The notes below the pieces were generated by a model. That model saw only the letters and a list, made by a program, of their open reading frames with translations. It did not search any database and had not been told where the DNA came from. A stretch of 5,357 nucleotides of DNA from Chitinispirillaceae bacterium (GTDB taxonomy: Bacteria; Fibrobacterota; Chitinivibrionia; Chitinivibrionales; Chitinispirillaceae). Below are positions 1-5,357 of this stretch, piece by piece. Position 1 is the stretch's first letter, and each line of letters opens with the position of its first letter. A program made the translations under genes and the position numbers. The stretch covers positions 1 through 5,357 of the forward strand of contig JAFGOU010000509.1 of NCBI GenBank assembly GCA_016926315.1, read 5' to 3'.

Positions 1-1
1 C

Positions 2-61
2 ATCGTTGCGCTGACCTACGGTGCGCTCGGCATCCTCTTCAAGGCGTTCTTCTCCTTGTGA
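2..61 (+). CDS. C-terminal end of an upstream membrane protein (partial)
   Basis: Only the last 19 codons and a TGA stop are inside the window; the frame is open to the left edge. The peptide reads IVALTYGALGILFKAFFSL, which is strongly hydrophobic with one lysine, as expected for the last transmembrane helix of a polytopic protein. The stop (59-61) overlaps the GTG start of the dihydrouridine synthase gene in a GTGA junction, the usual sign of translational coupling within an operon. The family cannot be named from so short a fragment. Reality of the gene rests on the hydrophobic pattern, the clean overlap and the lack of any alternative; an unrelated frame that happens to be open over 60 bases is possible. 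Confidence 0.6.
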   Translation: MVALTYGALGILFKAFFSL

Positions 62-1062
62 GCGGGGTTGCAGAAGCCCTTAGCATCGGTGCCACGGCGG
101 TAATCCCCCCGCTCCTGCTTGCGCCCATGGCCGGGATCACCCACAGCGCCCTGCGCCGGCTTGTTTCCGATTTCGGCGGGTATGGCGCGCTCTGCACCGA
201 GATGCTCTCGATTCCCGCCATCCGCAGCGAGAACATCGAGTCCTCGCCGTTTACGAAAAAACGGGCCGGCGAAGGAACGGTTGTATATCAGCTCCGCGTA
301 AACGGCACCGAAGACCTGGCGCTTGCCATTGACAGGCTAAGGCGCATCGAACCCGCCGGCATCGACATCAACCTCGGCTGCCCGGCACCCGAAGTCAGAA
401 AGCACGGTAGCGGCATCGAGCTCTTTTCCGATTCCGAGAGACTGGCGCGCGTACTCACCGAAACGAGAAAACAGTGGCATGGACCCCTGACCGTCAAGTG
501 CAGGCTTGGCAGCAGGGGGGGCCCCTGGCGAAAGATCCTTGCGAACCGGCTGAAGCTGTTCGAAAGCTCGGGCATTGATGCGATCACGGTCCATCCCCGT
601 TTTTTCGACGAAAAACTCAAACGGACTGCCCGATGGGATCTTTTTCCCTGGATCGCATCGCTCACCAGACTCCCGATCATTGCCAACGGCGACATCACCA
701 GGCCCGACGCCCGCACCTTCGCCCTGCTCAACAGCGGCCGGTGCAGCGGTCTCATGATCGGCAGAATGGCCGTGGTGCGTCCGTGGATCTTCAGGGAGTT
801 CTGCGGCGATACGCCGCCAATCGATTACCTCGATGTCTGGGCACGGATGTCCGACTACACGCTTGAAGATTTCCCTCCGGAAAAGGCGATCGGCCGCATC
901 AAAGAGTTCACGACCTATTTCTCCCGCAATTTCAAATTCGGCCACGATCTCTTCCGGCTGGTCCAGGGCGCGCCGGACCTTGCCACGCTGAAAACGCGGG
1001 CGACCCGGTTTTTATCGAACCATCCCGAAGTTTCCAAGGAGCCTTCGGTGATGGGGATTTGA
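58..1062 (+). CDS. dus: tRNA-dihydrouridine synthase (Dus family), FMN-dependent
   Basis: Reduces uridine to 5,6-dihydrouridine in tRNA D-loop or neighbouring positions using FMN and NAD(P)H; cytosolic. The 334 residues match the usual length of about 310-350. In order: an N-terminal TIM-barrel opening LLLAPMAGIT (19-28, the FMN-binding start of the barrel); YQL with Q78; the Dus signature NLGCPAPEV (105-113) with the likely catalytic Cys108; VKCRLG (146-151) with Lys147, an expected substrate/FMN contact; VHPR (178-181) with His179; ANGDI (209-213); and GLMIGR (231-236), the phosphate-binding end of the barrel. Residues from about 250 form the helical tRNA-binding domain. The GTG start gives about 18 residues before the barrel and overlaps the upstream stop; no ATG precedes the first conserved motif. 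No strong Shine-Dalgarno is visible, which fits coupling to the upstream gene. The DusA/B/C subclass is not clear: the common 'VHGRT' stretch reads VHPRF here, so the target uridine cannot be assigned. Confidence 0.93.
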   Translation: MSGVAEALSIGATAVIPPLLLAPMAGITHSALRRLVSDFGGYGALCTEMLSIPAIRSENIESSPFTKKRAGEGTVVYQLRVNGTEDLALAIDRLRRIEPAGIDINLGCPAPEVRKHGSGIELFSDSERLARVLTETRKQWHGPLTVKCRLGSRGGPWRKILANRLKLFESSGIDAITVHPRFFDEKLKRTARWDLFPWIASLTRLPIIANGDITRPDARTFALLNSGRCSGLMIGRMAVVRPWIFREFCGDTPPIDYLDVWARMSDYTLEDFPPEKAIGRIKEFTTYFSRNFKFGHDLFRLVQGAPDLATLKTRATRFLSNHPEVSKEPSVMGI

Positions 1063-1266
1063 AGAATTGGTGATTACGGTTTGGTCCTTTGATTTTTCTT
1101 TCAATTCCCCGGCCGCCTGTGCAGAGGCAGGACACCCCATCGGGAACCTTTAGCCAACGACCTTTCTTTTTAATTATTTTGCATTGGTGTCACTTACCCA
1201 ACACCTAGCCCGGATTATTTATGAATTTTGTTGGAGATCTGAAATAATACCATGAAACATATACAC

Positions 1267-1389
1267 TTTCACCGCAGAGACGCAGTGTGCGCAGAGAAAA
1301 AAAAGAGAGATGACCAAAATCAAAACAAAGCATTTTCTCAGCGTCCTCCGCGTATTTCGACAGGCTCAATACAGGCCTCTGCGGTAAAA
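1267..1389. repeat. Imperfect palindromic dispersed repeat ('accgcagag' type), interrupted in its right arm
   Basis: The left arm, 1271-1300, starts accgcagagacgcag and ends gcagagaaaa. The right arm is its inverse complement in two blocks. Block 1333-1353 (ttttctcagcgtcctccgcg plus t) pairs with 1280-1300 at 16 of 21 positions. Block 1377-1385 (ctctgcggt) pairs perfectly with 1271-1279, and 1387-1389 pairs with 1267-1269. The two right-arm blocks are separated by 23 bases (1354-1376) that have no partner on the left. The central spacer is about 32 nt of purine-rich sequence. From memory, close variants of this arm occur as non-coding dispersed repeats in many environmental bacterial genomes; that recall is unverified. 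The pairing is read directly from the sequence; mobility is not shown. Confidence 0.8.
1354..1376. repeat. 23-bp insert within the palindromic repeat
   Basis: The block begins atttcgacaggctcaat and ends acaggc. It contains the direct repeat acaggc (1360-1365 and 1371-1376) separated by tcaat. It falls exactly where continuous pairing with the left arm would be expected, so it looks like an insertion or recombination product rather than divergence. The core 'ttcgacaggctca' resembles, from memory, another dispersed intergenic repeat seen in environmental genomes. No flanking target duplication is visible. Confidence 0.5.
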
Positions 1390-1394
1390 CTTCT

Positions 1395-1424
1395 TTGGAA
1401 TTTATGAATAAAGCGGGCTATATA
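1395..1424 (+). promoter_or_regulatory. Weak candidate sigma70-type promoter for trpS
   Basis: TTGGAA (1395-1400) matches 4 of 6 consensus -35 bases. TATATA (1419-1424) matches 4 of 6 -10 bases, with an 18-bp spacer. Transcription would begin near 1431 and leave a short leader of about 19 nt before the trpS ATG. The match is modest and the region is AT-rich, so a chance match is quite possible. It is listed because it lies between the repeat and a gene that needs its own promoter unless it is read through from dus. Confidence 0.25.
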
Positions 1425-1449
1425 TCACTACATAGAAAGACCTGTTCCC

Positions 1450-2412
1450 ATGCGTATTCTCTCCGGCATCAAACCTTCTGGCACCCTGCACATCGGCAAC
1501 TATCTGGGCATGATCAAGCCCATGGTGGCATCGCAGTCACGCGGGGAGCTCTTCTGCTTTATCGCCAACCTGCACAGCCTGACCTCCCTGTTCGACGCAA
1601 AAAAAATGGCGTCGCATACCCATGAGGCAATCACCGATCTGCTCGCGCTCGGCATCGATCCCGACAAATCAACGTTCTGGGTCCAATCCGACGTTCCTGA
1701 GGTCACGGAACTCACCTGGTACCTGAGCAACGTATGCGCGGTCGGACTGCTCGAACGGTGCCACGCTTACAAAGACGCCATTGCCAAGAACATTCCGGCC
1801 AACGCAGGCCTGTTCACCTACCCGGTGCTCATGGCAGCCGACATTCTGCTCTATCAGTCAAACCGCGTTCCGGTCGGCCGCGACCAGAAACAGCATGTCG
1901 AAGTCACGCGCGACATCGCCGAACGGTTCAATAATACCTACGGCCAGGCATTCACCCTGCCCGAGCCGGAGATCACCGAAGAGCTCGCCGTCATCCCCGG
2001 CATAGACGGACAGAAAATGTCCAAATCCTACGGCAACGTGGTCGAGATCTTTGCCGAAGAAAAAGCGCTCAGGAAAAAGATCATGAGCATCGTGACCGAC
2101 CCCACACCCGTGGAAGCGCCCAAAGATCCCGATAAAAGCATCATCTACGCCCTCTACCGGTTGTTTGCCGAACCAGCGCCGGCCGAGGAACTTGCCGGCC
2201 GCTTCCGCGCCGGAGGCCTCGGGTACGGCGACGTAAAAAAGGAGCTGTTCGCCCTGCTGTGGGAGTATTTCAGGCCTTTCAGGGAAAAACGGGAATTGAT
2301 CGTCAAGGACGGCTCGATCGTCGACGAGGTCCGGAAAAAGGGGGCGGAGAAGGCAAGGGAGGTCGCGATACAGACCCTTGACGCGGTACGGGAGCTGGTC
2401 GGGGTGCGGTAA
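1450..2412 (+). CDS. trpS: Tryptophanyl-tRNA synthetase
   Basis: Charges tRNA-Trp with tryptophan using ATP; a cytosolic class Ic homodimer and normally essential. The 320 residues are close to the roughly 330 typical of bacterial enzymes, so the gene is complete. The Rossmann fold opens with SGIKPSGTLHIGN (5-17), where HIGN (14-17) is the TrpRS form of the HIGH motif. It continues with FIANLHSLT (37-45) and FWVQSDVPE (76-84). YPVLMAADILLYQ (124-136) contains Asp131, which corresponds to the indole-recognising Asp of the Geobacillus enzyme. VGRDQKQHVE (142-151) follows, then KMSKSYGN (189-196) with the intact KMSKS loop. The rest is the helical anticodon-binding domain, ending at RELVGVR. The ATG at 1450 puts the first strand directly at the N-terminus, as in homologues. 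Ribosome-binding sequence is weak (gaaag about 10 nt upstream). It stands alone between a repeat-bearing gap and a terminator, so it is probably monocistronic. Confidence 0.97.
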   Translation: MRILSGIKPSGTLHIGNYLGMIKPMVASQSRGELFCFIANLHSLTSLFDAKKMASHTHEAITDLLALGIDPDKSTFWVQSDVPEVTELTWYLSNVCAVGLLERCHAYKDAIAKNIPANAGLFTYPVLMAADILLYQSNRVPVGRDQKQHVEVTRDIAERFNNTYGQAFTLPEPEITEELAVIPGIDGQKMSKSYGNVVEIFAEEKALRKKIMSIVTDPTPVEAPKDPDKSIIYALYRLFAEPAPAEELAGRFRAGGLGYGDVKKELFALLWEYFRPFREKRELIVKDGSIVDEVRKKGAEKAREVAIQTLDAVRELVGVR

Positions 2413-2414
2413 TT

Positions 2415-2442
2415 CCTTGCGGGATCGCAGGGCACCTTTTTT
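2415..2442 (+). terminator. Probable rho-independent terminator of trpS
   Basis: The stem ccttgcg (2415-2421) pairs with cgcaggg (2426-2432) over 7 bp including one G-T wobble, around a ggat tetraloop. It starts 3 bases after the trpS stop. A run of six T (2437-2442) follows, but four bases (cacc) separate it from the stem, which is longer than ideal and may make termination partial. Confidence 0.5.
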
Positions 2443-2449
2443 CACTCCC

Positions 2450-2488
2450 TCAGAAAAACAATGCGCTTTCTGAAGCGATCGAATTCGA
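2450..2488. promoter_or_regulatory. Leader dyads upstream of the membrane-protein gene
   Basis: Two inverted repeats fill the space before the start at 2496. The first is a perfect 7-bp dyad, tcagaaa (2450-2456) and tttctga (2467-2473), with a 10-base loop. The second is the perfect 10-bp palindrome tcgaattcga (2479-2488). No good -35/-10 pair and no strong Shine-Dalgarno was found here. The dyads could be an operator, an RNA hairpin affecting translation, or chance; function is unknown. Confidence 0.3.
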
Positions 2489-2495
2489 AAAAACG

Positions 2496-4127
2496 ATGAA
2501 AACAGGAAAGCTGTTCCTCAACATTCTACTGGTAAGCGCCGTCCTTTTTTTTGTCAGCTCCGTGCCGTATTTCTTCGCACATCAACAGGAATCCCCGGAA
2601 TCGAAATTCCTGGGACAGATCGCGTATCTCGAAGACCAGAACATGTATTTTTCTTTTATACGACAGGCGTATGACGGCCACGTCATTTTTAAAAACAATC
2701 TGACCAGCCTCCAACACTCGCGGGTTTTTTTAAACCTTCAATGGCTTGCCGTCGGCCTCTCCTGGAAAATGTTCCGCCTGTCGGAAAACCAGACCTATCA
2801 ACTATGGCGTATCGCCGGGATTCTTGCTCTTGTATCGGGTTTCTTCCTGCTCTCCCCGGTCTTTTTCCATCCCGGTAAACGTCTCTTTCTGGCCCGGGTA
2901 TTATTTCTTTTCGGGGGAGGGTTTGGCATTTTCATGCTGATCGCTTTTTCAGGTCATCTGATCGATGAGCCGACGCTTCGGGCAAACATTCCGGACCTTT
3001 CCGGTGGTGGAAATCCCTTTCAGCAGATGACTTCAAACCCTCATTTTTCCCTTCCTCACGGTTTAATGTTATGGGGATTCGCTCTTTTCCTAATCGCTGA
3101 AGTGCGGAAAAAAACGGCGCTGTATTACGCCGCTTCCGCGCTGTTTGCATTCAACGGGCTAGTCAGGCCATATGACCTCATGTCAATAAGCGTTATTTTC
3201 CCCGCCTACGCCATTATCGAATCATTCATCGAAGGATGGGATAAAAAACGATTCGTATTGCGGATTCTCCCCGCAGTAATCGTTCTCCCGGTTCTGTTGT
3301 ATTCGATAGGGCTTTTTAAAGCCCACCCGGTATTCAAATGGTGGTCGATGCAGGGATTAAACGCGGGTACACTGCCGGCACTTCATAAATACATCCTTAT
3401 TTTCGGTTTGGCAGGAATTCTTGCGTTCCTGAGGATCGTTGCCTCCTTTAAAGGCAATCCGTTTTCGTTTCCTGAAAGGTTCCTTCTCGTCTGGTTCTTC
3501 TCCATTTTCGTCCTGGTTCATGCGGGCATCCTGATACCGGCGATCGGCTTCAGCCCGCAGTTGGGAACGTTATTGACTGGCCCGCTCGTTCTCCTTGGTA
3601 TGGCAACCCCTTTCCCCGCCGCACTTTCAAGAAACCCGCGGGCAAAGAATAGCGCTATCGCACTTTTCCTGGTTTTTACCCTTTCCTGCAGCTTCGCGGT
3701 GGCGGCCTATTTTGCCATGCGATTTCATCCGGACCGCGACAGGAAGGCGTATTATGCCACCCCGGGAGAATTGCAGGCGTGGCAATGGCTAAACAGTATC
3801 GGCGTAAAAAACAAGGTGGTTTTAGCGTCGCCCAAAGCATCAGCTCGCATAAGTAAATACACAAGCGCGTCAACCGTTGCGGGGCATTACAGCGTTACCC
3901 CGCAGTACGAACGAACAACAGGCTGTATAAAAAAGCATTTCTCCCTGCCCCGGCCACACCCTGATGCATGCGCGTTATTATCACGGTGGAACGTGGATTA
4001 CATCGTCATTGAAAAAGCCGGCGATTCCTGCTTTTCCCGTGAAGCGCTGAATCTCCCGTGCATTTCACGCGTCTTTTTCAACGAAAACATCAGCATTTAT
4101 CACTACGCGCCCACGGGTTCCCGGTAG
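2496..4127 (+). CDS. Polytopic membrane protein, GT-C glycosyltransferase-like, function unknown
   Basis: A 543-residue inner-membrane protein. The N-terminus is basic (MKTGK), followed by a first helix at about 6-27. The first outer loop is hydrophilic and carries an acidic pair, Glu46-Asp47, in YLEDQNMYFSFIRQAYDG. This placement resembles the catalytic or metal-binding acidic motif of GT-C enzymes, which use polyprenyl-phosphate sugars. Further helices lie near 104-122, 130-152, 186-203, 206-244 (one or two), 253-274, 298-316, 328-349, 355-375 and 386-407, about ten in all. Residues 410-543 are soluble and probably extracytoplasmic: a 'GELQAWQWL' helix, then VVLASPKAS, VAGHYSVTPQYE and NVDYIVIE, a pattern I associate with uncharacterised membrane proteins of this type. 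This domain has four cysteines (477, 492, 512, 522), possibly disulfide-bonded. The start is chosen for its basic N-terminus before the first helix; Shine-Dalgarno is weak. At least nine TTA codons, rare in neighbouring genes, and lower GC set it apart. Donor, acceptor and true activity are unknown; it may be non-enzymatic. Confidence 0.85.
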   Translation: MKTGKLFLNILLVSAVLFFVSSVPYFFAHQQESPESKFLGQIAYLEDQNMYFSFIRQAYDGHVIFKNNLTSLQHSRVFLNLQWLAVGLSWKMFRLSENQTYQLWRIAGILALVSGFFLLSPVFFHPGKRLFLARVLFLFGGGFGIFMLIAFSGHLIDEPTLRANIPDLSGGGNPFQQMTSNPHFSLPHGLMLWGFALFLIAEVRKKTALYYAASALFAFNGLVRPYDLMSISVIFPAYAIIESFIEGWDKKRFVLRILPAVIVLPVLLYSIGLFKAHPVFKWWSMQGLNAGTLPALHKYILIFGLAGILAFLRIVASFKGNPFSFPERFLLVWFFSIFVLVHAGILIPAIGFSPQLGTLLTGPLVLLGMATPFPAALSRNPRAKNSAIALFLVFTLSCSFAVAAYFAMRFHPDRDRKAYYATPGELQAWQWLNSIGVKNKVVLASPKASARISKYTSASTVAGHYSVTPQYERTTGCIKKHFSLPRPHPDACALLSRWNVDYIVIEKAGDSCFSREALNLPCISRVFFNENISIYHYAPTGSR

Positions 4128-4136
4128 GTCCCGCCA

Positions 4137-5357
4137 TCACTCCGCGCGGGTTACCGGCCCGGCAAGGCGACGTGACCGGAACGCGGCATGCTGGCCAAGA
4201 TATTTTAAATACCCCTGGTTCCCGCGCACCCACTGTTTGACGATCTGCCTGCCCGCAATTTTCATGAACGACGGGTAGAACGAAGGGAAAAATGCCCTTG
4301 TGTAAAATGACTTGACCGCGGCAGCAACGGTCCTGCAGGCAACGTTAAGCGCGTCGTTGAACGCATTCAGGTAGCTGTAAAAATCTTCAAAGCAGTCGAC
4401 CATGCCGTCCTGCAGCTCGCCGGCGGTCATTTTGCGCGGCGCGAACACCGCATGAAGCCCGTCATACATGCTCCAGTCCTTGTGTAAAAGCCGTCCCTCT
4501 TTTTCAAGCTGCCGGTATACCTGGGTGCCCGGAAGCGGGGTAAGGATCGCATACTGCGCGTAATCGAGCTTCATCTCTCGGCTGAAACGCGAAGTGGACT
4601 TGAAAACGTCAACGGTGTCGCTGTCGCTGCCGAGCATGAACATGCCGTGCACCTGGATGCTGTTCTTTCTGAACGTCGTGATCGACCGCCTGATGTCCTC
4701 CACCGTCTGCCTCTTGTTGAAATCCCTGAGCGTATCGGGATTGACAGATTCAAAACCGACATAGACGAGCTCGCAGCCGGCACGCCGCATTTTGGCGACG
4801 AACTCCGGGTGCCTGGTCACCTCGGTGCGCACCTGCGCGCTCCAGCGAATGTTAAAACGTTTTTTCAGCATGAGATCGAGCAATCGGTCCGTGCGGTCGA
4901 GGTTCGCGGCAAAATGGTCGTCCACAAAAAATATCCAGCGCGTGCCGTCGCGGTTCCGGAACAAAAGCTCCTCCATGACCCGTTCCGCGCTTTGCGAACG
5001 GTAGCTCCGGCCGAACATTTCGGTGACCGAGCAGAAATTGCAGTCGTACGGGCAGCCGCGCGAGGTAAGGATCGGCGTAACGCGCATCCGGCGCTGGCCG
5101 AGCACGGTCGTGTAGTCGGGCAGGGGAAGGACGTCGAGATTATCGATGCGCGAGCCGTTGACGAGCCGGGCAGTGATCCTGCCTTCGACCAGGTCCAAAA
5201 AGATATCTTCGGCCTCGCCCGTGATCACCTGATCGAAATCTGCCGCTACGTCCTGCGGCAACATGCTGGCGTGGATGCCGCCGATCATGACCCGTGAAGG
5301 CCTGCCCGCGGCCTTGCGCGCGGCCCGATACTCCCGGGCGATCACCCTGCCGCGGTC
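4137..5357 (-). CDS. B12-binding-domain radical SAM protein (5' end outside the window)
   Basis: A [4Fe-4S] radical SAM enzyme of the cobalamin-binding (BchE-like) class; specific reaction unknown. The frame stays open to the window edge. A GTG exists at 5345, but the visible N-terminus begins inside a cobalamin-binding fold, so the true start lies upstream. Numbering from that GTG: VMIGGIHASMLPQD (19-32) and ITGEAED (41-47) are the last strands and loops of the B12 domain. RIDNLDVLPLPDY (66-78) is the usual linker. SRGCPYDCNFCSV (95-107) holds the cluster cysteines 98, 102 and 105 in the CxxxCxxC motif. FFVDDHF (139-145), VGFES (196-200) and MFMLGSDSDT (235-244) are later barrel strands, and LTPLPGTQVY (268-277) closes the core. 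A tail of about 70 residues after 330 is rich in aromatic and basic residues and may contact the membrane. The TGA stop is at 4137-4139. It is convergent with the membrane-protein gene, 9 bp apart. Relatives act on lipids, tetrapyrroles, phosphonates and natural products, so substrate cannot be inferred. Confidence 0.92.
   Translation of the reverse strand, partial: DRGRVIAREYRAARKAAGRPSRVMIGGIHASMLPQDVAADFDQVITGEAEDIFLDLVEGRITARLVNGSRIDNLDVLPLPDYTTVLGQRRMRVTPILTSRGCPYDCNFCSVTEMFGRSYRSQSAERVMEELLFRNRDGTRWIFFVDDHFAANLDRTDRLLDLMLKKRFNIRWSAQVRTEVTRHPEFVAKMRRAGCELVYVGFESVNPDTLRDFNKRQTVEDIRRSITTFRKNSIQVHGMFMLGSDSDTVDVFKSTSRFSREMKLDYAQYAILTPLPGTQVYRQLEKEGRLLHKDWSMYDGLHAVFAPRKMTAGELQDGMVDCFEDFYSYLNAFNDALNVACRTVAAAVKSFYTRAFFPSFYPSFMKIAGRQIVKQWVRGNQGYLKYLGQHAAFRSRRLAGPVTRAE

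Larger units (their letters stand above)
1063..1449. other. 387-bp intergenic region with a repeat and no convincing gene
   Basis: This AT-richer gap separates dus from trpS. The first part (1063-1266) holds no ORF of useful length. The best short reading frame is 8 codons plus stop (1221-1247). There is no hairpin plus T-run just after the dus stop that I would call a terminator. The stretch at about 1204-1224 (cctagcccggattatttatg) recalls, from memory only, sequences found near insertion-sequence ends in environmental genomes; this is unverified. The second part carries the palindromic repeat (about 1267-1389) and then a weak promoter-like stretch before trpS. The region has no T-box signature (TGGNACCGCG type) and no run of Trp codons that would suggest tryptophan-responsive control of trpS. 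Confidence 0.7.

Noticed and set aside
337..945. 202-codon open frame on the minus strand inside dus
   Set aside because: It lies wholly antisense to a gene with clear Dus motifs, and its translation shows no recognisable domain. It is explained by GC-rich codon bias.
1026..1049. ccgaag ... cttcgg inverted repeat at the dus 3' end as a terminator
   Set aside because: The stem is only 6 bp with a 12-base loop, lies inside the coding sequence and is not followed by a T-run.
1267..1389. CRISPR array or structured ncRNA gene
   Set aside because: There is a single inverted pair of arms, not regularly spaced direct repeats. No known RNA family signature or dedicated promoter is visible, so a dispersed repeat explains it better.
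1063..1449. T-box riboswitch or tryptophan attenuator for trpS
   Set aside because: No T-box core of the TGGNACCGCG type and no leader peptide with tandem Trp codons. The only 'accgcag' belongs to the palindromic repeat.
1395..1625. Plus-strand frame beginning upstream of trpS and overlapping its 5' end
   Set aside because: It is in a different frame from TrpRS, and past 1450 it is only an out-of-frame reading of trpS. The upstream 55 bases are too few to support a gene.
1858..2445. 195-codon open frame on the minus strand inside trpS
   Set aside because: Antisense shadow of a fully conserved TrpRS; no motif or start context of its own.
4647..5297. 216-codon open frame on the plus strand inside the radical SAM gene
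   Set aside because: It is antisense to the CxxxCxxC-bearing gene and has no coherent domain. GC-rich third positions leave the opposite strand open.

Overview
The window is a stretch of ordinary-looking bacterial chromosome. It holds three complete plus-strand genes, the last codons of a fourth at the left edge, and one minus-strand gene that runs off the right edge. Coding DNA is moderately GC-rich and intergenic DNA is clearly more AT-rich. The gene set (bacterial-type TrpRS, Dus, a B12/radical SAM protein, a large polytopic membrane protein) and a dispersed palindromic repeat built on 'accgcagag' suggest an environmental, probably Gram-negative, anaerobic or facultative bacterium. Desulfobacterota-like or related lineages would fit, but this is inference from style and not a taxonomic call.

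Layout. Positions 2-61 are the C-terminal codons of a hydrophobic, probably membrane protein. Its stop overlaps the GTG start of a tRNA-dihydrouridine synthase (58-1062) in a GTGA junction, so the two are probably translationally coupled. A 387-bp gap (1063-1449) follows. It has no convincing gene, but it contains an imperfect palindromic repeat (about 1267-1389) whose right arm is interrupted by 23 bp that resemble a second dispersed repeat. A weak candidate promoter lies between this repeat and trpS. Tryptophanyl-tRNA synthetase (1450-2412) is complete, with both class I signatures, and is followed by a plausible rho-independent terminator (2415-2442). A short leader region with a mini-ORF and two small dyads leads into a 543-residue membrane protein (2496-4127). 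Its topology resembles GT-C glycosyltransferases: many membrane helices, an acidic pair in the first outer loop, and a soluble C-terminal domain. Nine bases after it, pointing the other way, ends a cobalamin-binding-domain radical SAM protein (4137 to beyond 5357, minus strand).

Function. Dus and TrpRS are both tRNA-related housekeeping enzymes, but the repeat-bearing gap makes a shared operon doubtful. The membrane protein and the radical SAM protein are convergent, so they are not co-transcribed. A shared envelope, lipid or glycan role would be speculation. I did not find a convincing new biological system. The items most worth a second look are the interrupted palindromic repeat and the uncharacterised GT-C-like protein, with its cysteine-containing C-terminal domain and codon use that differs from its neighbours.
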